DNA of 49,161 bases from positions 8,630 through 57,790 of the forward strand of contig CAJUDL010000021.1 of NCBI GenBank assembly GCA_910585285.1, in the 5' to 3' direction. The DNA is from an uncultured Muribaculaceae bacterium. GTDB lineage: Bacteria; Bacteroidota; Bacteroidia; Bacteroidales; Muribaculaceae. Positions 15,935 through 23,584 of the stretch are shown piece by piece. Numbering within the stretch: position 1 is the stretch's first letter; every line of letters begins with the position of its first letter. The position numbers were made by a program, and so were the translations under genes. The notes beneath the pieces were generated by a model that was not told the origin of the DNA, did no database searches, and was given only the letters and a program-made list of their open reading frames with translations.

Positions 15935-16275
15935 ATGCTTAATTTATCTTAATTATTTGTCCTAACATAATTGGAAAGGGTTGCGTTTGCAAGACTATAA
16001 TATCTGCAAATGGATTTCAATATAACAGATTCACTAAAATATTAAGAATTAAATACAAGTTAAAAGGAAAGAATCCGATATTGTATAGAACTCCTTCCTT
16101 ATAACTTAAATTGTTTAACAAATCCAACTATTTTTAGTCACTTCATTTGTCATACCTTCTTATTGATGAGTTTTCCTGCAATACCATCTTTTGACTGACA
16201 TGATATGAGCATTTACAGTTTATTTGAACTTCCGTGCATTTTAGATTGATTACTTGACTTATTAGCAACTATTAT
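15935..16275. other. A+T-rich stretch with no recognisable gene
   Basis: No open frame longer than about 40 codons with a start, no clear hairpin and no promoter consensus stand out. It lies inside the direct-repeat-bounded island and probably holds decayed sequence. Confidence 0.5.
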
Positions 16276-16512
16276 TCAGATATTGGAGGTGTCTTCAACT
16301 CTGACAATCAATTCACCTCCTATTCCAAACAAACGAGCATTTTTGACAGCTGTTTCTATTGGTCTCCCTATACTTTCCATATAGATTGCAATTTGTTCAA
16401 CCATAAATAATGCATCGCTCACAGCTCCTTTTGATAAGTTGGAATACGATTGACATTGAAGAGTAATGGTTTCTCCTTCATACTCGAATTGGATCGTATA
16501 ATTTTTTTCTTT
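16276..16512 (-). pseudogene. Start-less open frame of 78 codons, unknown protein fragment
   Basis: On the minus strand the frame runs from just after a TAG (16513-16515) to the TGA at 16276-16278. It contains an ordered, protein-like sequence: YTIQFEYEGETITLQCQSYS, then a helix (AVSDALFMVEQIAIYMESI) and a strand pair (FGIGGELIVRVEDTSNI). No ATG, GTG or TTG is available at its start; the first ATG would leave only the last ~40 residues. It begins 11 bp downstream of the large LRR gene on the same strand. It is either a gene truncated at its 5' end or a misread start. No family is recognised. Confidence 0.4.
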
Positions 16513-16522
16513 CTATCAATTA

Positions 16523-18487
16523 TTATTTAATCAACTTTTTTTGTGATGTACCATCAGAGTATCGAATTATCACAATGCCCAAATATTTCTCCCCTACAGG
16601 CATTCCATTTATATTGAATCTGCCTACTTCATATTTGGCCGTTTCAGATAAAATATTGTCAGGGACTAAAGATGTAGCATGATATGAACCTTCTTTCATG
16701 TTCCAGAATTTTTTCCATTCAGGATCCGATTGATAAGTTTCAATACAATTTTTCGGGATTGTTATATTTAAGTTAATATATTGTTCTTTACTAAAATTTC
16801 CTGATAATTGAGGTGGCACTGTTCCGAGTAGTTTAATATGCTTGATATTATTGGCTTGATTAAAAATAAGATTGTTATTAATTGTATAATCATAAAATGA
16901 TATTTTTGTTACATCAGGACCAACTATGAGCGTATCCATATAGCAAAGCATTTGTGGTAGACTATTGCAATTTCCCCCCAATTCCAAAATTTTTATTTTG
17001 GGAACTAAGTCTAACGTATCATATTTATAATTTGATATACGCCACTCGTTTGCAAAGCTTTTGCCTGTTAGGTTTTTTATAGAACCATTCGCCCAAGGAT
17101 TATTTAAACAATTGCGTCCTATATACAAATATTGCATATCCTTTATATTTAGAAGTAAATTTTCTTCGGATTGAGATGCGTACATGTAACCGCAATTTAG
17201 ATTATATGATCCATCACCATCCCTAATTATCAGATGCGTAATGTTCGAACGATTATGTGATGGATTCATTAAAGATGCCATTGTGCTATCCTCATAATAT
17301 CCATTCCCCCATTTATAAAAAGAAATACCACTGCGATCAAAATATGTATAATTTATTTCATTTGAATCTATATGTATCGTCCGATATAAGTCTGATATGG
17401 ATGCACTGCAATAATACCTATGCTCAACATCAACTGTGATGTCGACGTTAATTGGCAATTTTAAAATTCCTTGTCCAAGTGACAGCTTTTTAAGCGTATT
17501 TATTCTTAAGGATGTTGAGGTAATATGTGCTACTGCATCAGGGACATACAATGAATCTATTGAAGTCCCATATAATGCGAATGCTCCTATAGAATCAAGT
17601 CGTTCAGGAAGAGTAAGGGATGTGATTTTATTACAATCTTTAAATGCCCTGTCGGATATAGCTGAAAGATATTCATTAAAAGTTATATTCTCTAAATTTT
17701 TACATCCAGAAAAGGCATCTTTACCTATGGATTTTAGCATCCTTGGGAATTCAACTGATTTAAGAGATATGCAATTGATGAATAAACTATCGGGTAATAA
17801 TCTCATGTTAGAGGGTATGCTGACATTAACAATATTAGAATCATTAGCAAACACTCCTGCAGAAAGTTGGACTGAATTATTTGCGATAGATACTTTGTTA
17901 AGTGATTTACATTCGGAGAATGACCGCTCACCAATAGTTGTCACGCTTTGAGGAATTTCAATTGTTGAGATATTTTTACATCCGTAAAAAGCATATGGAT
18001 ATATATAATTTAGGGTTCTGGGAAAAACTATCTTTGATAAGTTTGCACAATTATAGAAAGCATAGTCCCCAATTTGTTTAACTGTTTCGGGTAAGTTGAT
18101 ATCCTTAAGACTAATACAATTTTCAAATGAGTAGTCTGGTATAATTTCAAGATCTGGCGGCAAAATGATTTTTTGAAGATTAGAGCATAAGGCGAAACAT
18201 CCTTTCTTAAGGATAATACCCTTAGGAAGTACAATTGAATAAAGCGTGCCTTTATTTGCGAATATAGTACCTATGTCAGTTACTTTGAGCTTTTTCCCCA
18301 AGTATTCAACTTTTTCGGGTATTATGATATTTCCTGAATAGGATCCAGTATCAACCTTGCAAGTAAGATTCCCGAAATCAGTTATTGTGTAATTTATACC
18401 ATCCGCCGTGAAGTCATATGCGGTAGCAATTTCACAACCCAATGTCGTGAAAAGTATTGTTAGAAGATTAATTATGAGCTTTTTCAT
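16523..18487 (-). CDS. BspA-like leucine-rich-repeat surface protein
   Basis: This 654-residue secreted protein has a signal peptide (MKKLIINLLTILFTTLGCEIATA/Y). The N-terminal cap (YDFTADGINYTITDFG) is typical of BspA-like proteins. From about residue 75 to 345 there are tandem ~23-residue LRR_5 units of the form LxxIxLPxxLxxIxxxAFxxCxxL (CISLKDINLPETVKQIGDYA, CKNISTIEIPQSVTTIGERS). A second, more irregular repeat region runs to about 600. The C-terminus (VGRFNINGMPVG... IVIIRYSDGTSQKKLIK) is a sorting-like tail. Codon use is A+T-rich compared with neighbours outside the island, suggesting transfer. Related proteins bind host or bacterial surfaces, but the ligand here is unknown. Confidence 0.88.
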   Translation of the reverse strand: MKKLIINLLTILFTTLGCEIATAYDFTADGINYTITDFGNLTCKVDTGSYSGNIIIPEKVEYLGKKLKVTDIGTIFANKGTLYSIVLPKGIILKKGCFALCSNLQKIILPPDLEIIPDYSFENCISLKDINLPETVKQIGDYAFYNCANLSKIVFPRTLNYIYPYAFYGCKNISTIEIPQSVTTIGERSFSECKSLNKVSIANNSVQLSAGVFANDSNIVNVSIPSNMRLLPDSLFINCISLKSVEFPRMLKSIGKDAFSGCKNLENITFNEYLSAISDRAFKDCNKITSLTLPERLDSIGAFALYGTSIDSLYVPDAVAHITSTSLRINTLKKLSLGQGILKLPINVDITVDVEHRYYCSASISDLYRTIHIDSNEINYTYFDRSGISFYKWGNGYYEDSTMASLMNPSHNRSNITHLIIRDGDGSYNLNCGYMYASQSEENLLLNIKDMQYLYIGRNCLNNPWANGSIKNLTGKSFANEWRISNYKYDTLDLVPKIKILELGGNCNSLPQMLCYMDTLIVGPDVTKISFYDYTINNNLIFNQANNIKHIKLLGTVPPQLSGNFSKEQYINLNITIPKNCIETYQSDPEWKKFWNMKEGSYHATSLVPDNILSETAKYEVGRFNINGMPVGEKYLGIVIIRYSDGTSQKKLIK

Positions 18488-18723
18488 TATAAAAGTATTT
18501 TGAATTGAATACGAAATAAAATTTTATATCCAGTAGATGCTAAGAACCAATCAATATTTTGTTTAAAGTAAATATTTAAATAAAACATCTTCGTTTCTTT
18601 CATTTCGGTATTGTCAGATAGTTGCTTCCCTATTCATCCGAATTATCTCGAAAATAAGATGTTTTTGTCATTGATTTTACTATCTACTTATATGATTTGT
18701 AGATGTTTATAAATTGCAATAAA

Positions 18724-19755
18724 CTAACGGAATATTTGTTTTTTTCGAGTCCCGTCATTGTAGATTACAATGACGACTCCCTTGTAATTATTGGAAACTT
18801 TGTTACCATTAATGTCATATCTTGCAATTTCGGAAACTTCTTTTGAATCAGAGATTGAGTCAATGTTAGAATAAGTGTTAAAACCTTCTATATTCCAAAA
18901 ATTTCCCCATATCACATCTTCCATGTATTTTTCAACAGCTTCATTGGGGACTAATACCTTCATTGTGGTAAATTGATTATAACTAAAAGTGTTCACAATT
19001 TGTGGCGGATTTGTAGCATAGCATGTTATTGTCTCCAAATCATCTGTGCTGGCAATATCAATTGTTTTTACCATGGATCCAAAAGTAATATGTTTGTATC
19101 CTGATACATTCAATAATAAATCCCGATTAACAACAACGTTACGGGGAACAACTTTTTTCCCATTTGAATTTGTAAAACTAAGGTCTCCATATTTCCCCAT
19201 TCCCCATTTTAATTCTTTCTCGCCATAATCAAATTTAATGGAATATAAATTATCACAACAATAAAACATCATATTGTAAGAGCTAACATAATGATCGACA
19301 CGTGTTATTTCAAATAATTCAACACTTCCAGGAATCGTTATTGAAGAAAGCTTATCACAATATTCGAAAGCTGCATATTCAATCGTTTTTACTCCTTTGC
19401 CAAGATCTACATGTTCCAGTTTTCGGTCTTCCGAGAAGGCTTTATACCTTATCCGTCTTATTGAATTAGGTAATACTACTGATTGTGGGCTGGATTTTCC
19501 TAACTTTTTATCGCCTTCGCTGAATGCTAATGGTGCAATTTCAGTTACATGATAGTCGAGCCAATATTCTGGTACGATAATTTCCCCATAGTATCCTGGC
19601 TGATACCCGTCTGTTGTTCTCGATCTAGGTATTACTCTTGCTGTTGAGTCACTCGTCCTTTCGAAATTTAAGTTTCCAGCAAATATTGAGTTGTTTGATA
19701 TGAAGCAGATGGAAGTTAAAATAATCCATCTTATACTGAGATTTAGATTATCCAT
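18724..19755 (-). CDS. BspA-like leucine-rich-repeat protein, shorter paralogue
   Basis: The protein has 343 residues. An N-terminal hydrophobic segment (ISLRWIILTSICFISNNSIFAG-like, about 6-27) acts as signal peptide. LRR_5 units cover about 55-240 (SPQSVVLPNSIRRIRYKAFS, GVKTIEYAAFEYCDKLSSIT, IPGSVELFEI). The C-terminal tail EIARYDINGNKVSNNYKG... IVIYNDGTRKKQIFR closely parallels the tail of the neighbouring LRR protein. It lies 236 bp upstream of that gene on the same strand with an A+T-rich gap that shows no clear terminator. It is probably a duplicate within the island, shortened in the repeat region. Confidence 0.85.
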   Translation of the reverse strand: MDNLNLSIRWIILTSICFISNNSIFAGNLNFERTSDSTARVIPRSRTTDGYQPGYYGEIIVPEYWLDYHVTEIAPLAFSEGDKKLGKSSPQSVVLPNSIRRIRYKAFSEDRKLEHVDLGKGVKTIEYAAFEYCDKLSSITIPGSVELFEITRVDHYVSSYNMMFYCCDNLYSIKFDYGEKELKWGMGKYGDLSFTNSNGKKVVPRNVVVNRDLLLNVSGYKHITFGSMVKTIDIASTDDLETITCYATNPPQIVNTFSYNQFTTMKVLVPNEAVEKYMEDVIWGNFWNIEGFNTYSNIDSISDSKEVSEIARYDINGNKVSNNYKGVVIVIYNDGTRKKQIFR

Positions 19756-19968
19756 TTTTATTCAATTATATATATACTTAAGAAAACAATACACGAAGTT
19801 TATAGTATATTCATGTCAACTTTAAATATTGAATTAAAGTTAAACCAACAATAAAAAAACATAGCTATTTACCATAACAATATTATAAAGTGTGCATTAA
19901 TATGCATAATATTGTTTGCTTCCCATTCGATAGTATTATGGTTCTATGATAGTGAAGATTGTCATTTT

Positions 19969-20277
19969 TCAACTTGGTCGTTTCTTTTCTTCGTTTAGAA
20001 TAAAGATAGATTCGATTGCATCTACTGGAGTCGAATTTATTTCTATGATTTTCGAATGATCTGATGATTTGGCGTTGCAGATTATCTCACGAAGACTGAT
20101 TTCACTTATATGATTTTTATCTTTTTCGTAAAGTCCTTGATTCGATAATGAAAATCTCACGGCTTCTCGTAACCACTGACGATCTTGCTCATGCTTTTTG
20201 TTGTAGGCATTTTCACGTTTCATGACATCCATGTGCCATTTAGAGTTGTAGTGGAAAAGAATTAAATACAATTTCAT
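19969..20277 (-). CDS. Small charged protein of unknown function
   Basis: The frame has 102 residues with an ATG start: MKLYLILFHYNSKWHMDVMK at the N-terminus, a central charged helix-rich part (KKHEQDRQWLREAVRFSLSN) and a strand-like C-terminal part (SKIIEINSTPVDAIESIFIL). There is no signal peptide beyond a short hydrophobic start, no membrane helix and no recognised motif. A strongly structured element ending in a T run (20325-20413, same strand) lies 48 bp upstream and could attenuate it. It is inside the A+T-rich island, so transfer is likely. Coding status is supported by composition and length only. Confidence 0.5.
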   Translation of the reverse strand: MKLYLILFHYNSKWHMDVMKRENAYNKKHEQDRQWLREAVRFSLSNQGLYEKDKNHISEISLREIICNAKSSDHSKIIEINSTPVDAIESIFILNEEKKRPS

Positions 20278-20324
20278 ATTGATTTTTACTTCGGCATAAT
20301 CCTCATCCGAATTAAACTACATAC

Positions 20325-20413
20325 AAAAAAGGTGTGAGGATTGTATCGAATCTTATCCGGTATCAAGGTCTTGGCGTACCCACTTCATTGGATAAGACTG
20401 ACAGCCCCACACC
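20325..20413 (-). ncRNA. Structured minus-strand element with nested stems and terminal U run
   Basis: Read on the minus strand, an outer 9-nt pair (GGTGTGGGG at 20413-20405 with CCTCACACC at 20339-20331, with one wobble or mismatch) encloses an 8-bp perfect stem (TCTTATCC 20397-20390 / GGATAAGA 20358-20351). That encloses a small hairpin (CAAG/CTTG around 20364-20373). A TTTTTT run follows immediately (20330-20325). A further hairpin, AGCCTtcacAGGCT, lies just upstream on the transcript. This looks like a small RNA with its own terminator or an attenuator for 19969-20277. No known RNA family is recognised. Confidence 0.4.
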
Positions 20414-20915
20414 AATCACTTATACAGGAGCCTTCACAGGCTATGCGTATAGCAATTGATGCAGGTGCTATTGCCACTCTATCTTCAATGAAGTTTAAAA
20501 CCGCCAAGTTTTGATACAGAAGATAAAATATCAATAACACCTTTTCTAGCAGATTGTTCTGCTTTCAACTAAAAAGTTGAATTAAGTGGAACTGTCTATA
20601 CAGTAACACTAAATTCAGATGCAAATATATGAATTTGATTTTGTTTTTGCAAAAAAATCGAAAAAATTTTAACATATAACATAGAGTCATAAACAGTAAT
20701 AAGGAGAAAATAAAAATAATAAGAAAGTTATGCCAACTTGGATATCGTTATTGGCATTATATGAGCTGTCAGTTGTGTATAGTCAATGCTTTTCACATTC
20801 TTTCTTACCTTCGAGGTGTTGATGCGACTACTACAGATAGAAGCTTAATGTCTTGATGGTTTGATTCGCTTGTCAAGGTGCCTTCTTTTCAAAATCCAAA
20901 TTATTTTGCTGCTAA
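20414..20915. other. Gene-less stretch with possible decayed coding remnants
   Basis: No convincing gene is present. On the plus strand a frame without a start codon crosses 20341-20512 (it includes the string QAMRIAIDAGAIATLSSMKF). On the minus strand 20728-20844 and 20848-20910 are open in one frame separated by a single stop (KNVKSIDYTQLTAHI in the first). Both look like fragments of dead genes rather than functional ones. A very A+T-rich patch lies at 20625-20730. Confidence 0.3.
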
Positions 20916-20969
20916 ATTTTACGGAAACACAGAAAATCGTGGATTTAAATTTTACAGCTAAAAATTTTT
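20916..20969. repeat. Long direct repeat, right copy
   Basis: This is the same 54-bp sequence as 15395-15448 with about four substitutions, in the same orientation, ~5.5 kb away. It marks the right edge of the A+T-rich island, about 145 bp before the end of the system 2 response-regulator gene. Confidence 0.85.
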
Positions 20970-21114
20970 ATTATCCATGCGGTCATCAGCAATCATAAAA
21001 TAACTGTTGATTAAAGAGGCGTGTTGTGTCGGTAAGTCTACTATTATATAGGAATTCATGAATATAGGAATTCATGATCTTCGCCCCCCATCCAATATCG
21101 CTTCTGAGTCATTA

Positions 21115-21801
21115 TCATCTGTCGCGGATGGTCAGCATGTATCCGAAGCCGCGTTGATTTATGATTGTGATGGAAGGGTCATGGCGCAATGCGCGGCGAA
21201 GTTTGTGGATGTAGCCGTGGAGAGAGTTGCGATTGCTTGGCTCGTCACGTTGCCACACGGCAATCATCAGTTCCGATGCATCAACAGTTTTCCCAATGTT
21301 GCTTACCAATCGTTCAAGGATTTTTGCTTCAAAGTGGGATAGTTCCATGCTTTTTTCTCCAAACGAAAGCGTCTGGGTGGTAACATTGAAAAGATATTGC
21401 CCGAAGGAGAATTTGATATCCTCATCACAGTTGGAGCCTTGTCGGCGCAGCAGAGCCTTTATCCTCACTATCAGTTCGCGGAGCTCGAAGGGTTTCTTAA
21501 GATAGTCGTTGGCACCGATTTCAAATCCTTCCTCGACATCATCAATTGTGCTTTTGGCTGTGAGAAATAACAACGGCACTGCGGGGGCGATCTTCCGTAT
21601 CTCTTTAGCCATAGAAAAACCATCCATTTTAGGCATCATCACGTCCGCAACAACAATGTCAGCGCCATCTGTCTTGAATCTTTCAAGTCCGGAGATACCG
21701 TCAGCGGCAGTGATTACTTCATATCCTTGCCCGCGTAGCGTATCTGCTACAATCAGAGTGAGGTCTTCCTCGTCCTCAACAAACAGTATCTTGTTGCTCA
21801 T
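21115..21801 (-). CDS. OmpR-family response regulator (system 2)
   Basis: The receiver domain is at about 1-120: FVEDEEDLT acidic residues, the phosphoacceptor in DIVVADVMMPKMDG, LFLTAKS, and YLKKPFELRE. The winged-helix output domain is at about 135-228 (MELSHFEAKILERL, SNRNSLHGYIHKLRRALRHD, GFGYML). I chose the ATG at 21801 because it starts right at the receiver strand (MSNKILFVEDEED). A longer frame from 21879 would add 26 unrelated residues lying inside the kinase gene. The kinase stop (21776-21778) lies inside this gene, a 26-bp overlap indicating coupling. It probably binds the direct repeats at 23486-23524. Confidence 0.92.
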   Translation of the reverse strand: MSNKILFVEDEEDLTLIVADTLRGQGYEVITAADGISGLERFKTDGADIVVADVMMPKMDGFSMAKEIRKIAPAVPLLFLTAKSTIDDVEEGFEIGANDYLKKPFELRELIVRIKALLRRQGSNCDEDIKFSFGQYLFNVTTQTLSFGEKSMELSHFEAKILERLVSNIGKTVDASELMIAVWQRDEPSNRNSLHGYIHKLRRALRHDPSITIINQRGFGYMLTIRDR

Positions 21802-23230
21802 GGTTGTTGAATTTAATGGTGAATATAGAGCCTTCTCCTTCATTACTCTTGACGCTGATGCTCCATCCCATCTTGTCAAGAATACTCTTTACGTAATACA
21901 ATCCAATTCCATAGCCTCGAATATCCTGACGGTTGCCATGTGGCACTCTGTAAAATTTGTTGAACAGATATGGAATCGACTTTGATGGAATACCAATACC
22001 GTTGTCACAGACTGAGAGCTCTTTCTCATTGCCGGTTATGGATATTTCAACGCTATCATTGGAGTATTTGATTGCGTTGTCAATCAAATTGTTCAGCACA
22101 TTTGCAAAGTGCGTCTTGTCAGCTACGACTGAGGTGCGTTCATCTATATTCACTGTGATTGTTAAATCTTTCCTGTCGCCTCTCATTCGCTGCATTGCTG
22201 CGATTTCCTCAACAAATGGTTGTAACATGAATTCCTCCGGTTTGAGTTTCATTGTTTTCCTGCGTTCCATGCTCATTGCAAGAATATTCTCCACAAGTTC
22301 GCCAAGGCGCTTCAGTTGCTTATTGGCGATCATCAGATATTTTTTCCTTTTGTTTGGATCGTTGTCCGTACCAAAATTAAGAAGAGCATCGTTTGCAGAA
22401 TAAGCTATAGCTATTGGAGTTTTCAATTCATGGGTCATATTGCTTACAAAATCATCTTTCATTTCCTCAATGGTCCGCAGACGCGACACGGTGTGGAACA
22501 AGTACCAGAACGCCAAAGCAAATGTGACCATAAGTAGAAAGACCGTGACAATCACGCCTGACATCTCTGAGATGATATGTCGTGTGAGAGGTGTCATATA
22601 TACTCGATAGTACATACCGGAATCAGGATTGAAGCATAAGGAAAACATATCATAATCTAAGCGATTCTTAGGGACATGACTATTACTCCTTAAAACAGTA
22701 TCTTTTGAATTAACAACTTCTACGGCAACAAACTCCGGATATATGTGGCGGTCGGCAAGACGTTCAATCACGATACTGTCCATGATAGTCAAATTAAAAT
22801 CGACAAACGGATCCATAGCTTCGTGCATCTGCTGGCTCATGTCATTGACCATTTGGTTAGAATACGATCTGTCGCGACGTAGAGGTGTCTTGTTCACCGT
22901 TGTTTTGCCTTCTTCGTTTGTTGAGGTCGTGACGAAATTCCCATCTTCATCCTTAACTCCGGATACAGAACGCGGTGTCCTGGTTATGGAATCTCCGTTT
23001 TCAGCGTATGCCTGTTGGGCGGCTATTGCTGCGCGGTTGGCTCGATCGGAGCGCTCCCACATGTCATCAATGTCTGCATCCGCCAACGCCGTCATTACAT
23101 CCCGCTCTACATTGGCTCTTATCGAATTGTAAAGGGATATGAGATAATAGACATCGCAGCCGAAAATAACTGCAATGACAATAATAAACGTGGTTGATAT
23201 TGTCTTAAAGCGTTTCATATCTGCAATCAC
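21776..23230 (-). CDS. Sensor histidine kinase (system 2)
   Basis: The protein has 484 residues. The first membrane helix is about 8-28, a periplasmic sensor of ~190 residues follows, and the second helix is about 222-244 (ISEMSGVIVTVFLLMVTFAL). HisKA has the canonical THELKTPIAIA. HATPase boxes are NNLIDNAIKYS, CDNGIGIPS, LFNKFYRV and GYGIGLYYVK. It resembles the RprX type of Bacteroides kinases. An in-frame ATG at 23218 (MKRFKTIS) is an alternative start. The 5' leader (from the predicted promoter at 23440 to the start) contains repeat element C1. It is divergent from the beta-barrel gene at 23585, the probable regulon member. Confidence 0.92.
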   Translation of the reverse strand: MIADMKRFKTISTTFIIVIAVIFGCDVYYLISLYNSIRANVERDVMTALADADIDDMWERSDRANRAAIAAQQAYAENGDSITRTPRSVSGVKDEDGNFVTTSTNEEGKTTVNKTPLRRDRSYSNQMVNDMSQQMHEAMDPFVDFNLTIMDSIVIERLADRHIYPEFVAVEVVNSKDTVLRSNSHVPKNRLDYDMFSLCFNPDSGMYYRVYMTPLTRHIISEMSGVIVTVFLLMVTFALAFWYLFHTVSRLRTIEEMKDDFVSNMTHELKTPIAIAYSANDALLNFGTDNDPNKRKKYLMIANKQLKRLGELVENILAMSMERRKTMKLKPEEFMLQPFVEEIAAMQRMRGDRKDLTITVNIDERTSVVADKTHFANVLNNLIDNAIKYSNDSVEISITGNEKELSVCDNGIGIPSKSIPYLFNKFYRVPHGNRQDIRGYGIGLYYVKSILDKMGWSISVKSNEGEGSIFTIKFNNHEQQDTVC

Positions 23231-23256
23231 GAAGTGCTCGCTGTTAGAATCATTAA

Positions 23257-23426
23257 TTTAAGTTTCGTAAGCTTCAACTTAAAGTTTAAGAGTTTAGAAG
23301 TTTAAGAGTTTATCAGATGCGAATATGACAGAGTTTATATTTATTCCCATCAAACAAATAAACTCATAAACTGCGCATAGCGCGATTAAACTTATAAACT
23401 TCAACTTTTCGCGTGCGAAAGTTGAA
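23257..23426 (-). repeat. Structured leader element, family C copy 1
   Basis: This 170-bp element sits in the predicted 5' leader of the system 2 kinase gene. In transcript sense it begins with a hairpin (TTCAACTTTCGC / GCGAAAAGTTGAA), then a GC-rich mini-hairpin (GCGC-TAT-GCGC at ~23374-23384). A long-range pairing follows between GTTTATAAGTTTAATC/AGTTTATGAGTTTATT units and AAACTCTTAAACTT units. The outer arms match copy C2 (30931-31101) with only a few substitutions, while the ~45-nt middle differs. Confidence 0.8.
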
Positions 23427-23439
23427 TCGTTAATTATCG

Positions 23440-23447
23440 CAAATTTA
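23440..23447 (-). promoter_or_regulatory. Predicted -7 promoter element for the system 2 kinase/regulator operon
   Basis: The minus-strand sequence TAAATTTG matches TAnnTTTG. It places transcription start near 23433, just before element C1. No strong -33 is visible. Confidence 0.5.
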
Positions 23448-23485
23448 CGTAAAATCCGTCATACAATCGTTTGAATTCACTCTGT

Positions 23486-23524
23486 TTTAAGACTAAATAA
23501 GGGAGCATTTAAGGCTAAATAAGG
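23486..23524. promoter_or_regulatory. Candidate response-regulator operator (two direct repeats)
   Basis: TTTAAGACTAAATAAGG at 23486-23502 and TTTAAGGCTAAATAAGG at 23508-23524 differ at one base and start exactly 22 bp apart, two helical turns. They precede a TAnnTTTG element without a -33 box, the expected layout for OmpR-family activation. The spacing equals that between the second and third repeats of system 1. Confidence 0.7.
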
Positions 23525-23555
23525 TTGAGTATGGTGATATGAAAGTAAGGAGAAT

Positions 23556-23563
23556 TAAATTTG
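23556..23563 (+). promoter_or_regulatory. Predicted -7 promoter element for the beta-barrel gene
   Basis: TAAATTTG matches TAnnTTTG. There is no -33 box about 20 bp upstream, so activation by the system 2 regulator is plausible. The element ends at 23563, so the coding start must be downstream (ATG at 23585). Confidence 0.55.
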
Positions 23564-23584
23564 CGTCATAAAAATACTACTGCA

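Noticed and set aside
20331..20413. GGGGCTGTC near a structured region as a possible tmRNA 5' end
   Set aside because: The element is only ~85 nt long, has no tRNA-like 3' end with CCA and no tag reading frame with an ALA-type ending.
15395..20969. Composite transposon flanked by insertion sequences
   Set aside because: The direct repeats are 54 bp without terminal inverted repeats, and no transposase or integrase frame is recognisable between or beside them.
23561..23584. Upstream TTG start for the beta-barrel gene
   Set aside because: It overlaps the predicted -7 element TAAATTTG, so it would not be in the mRNA.
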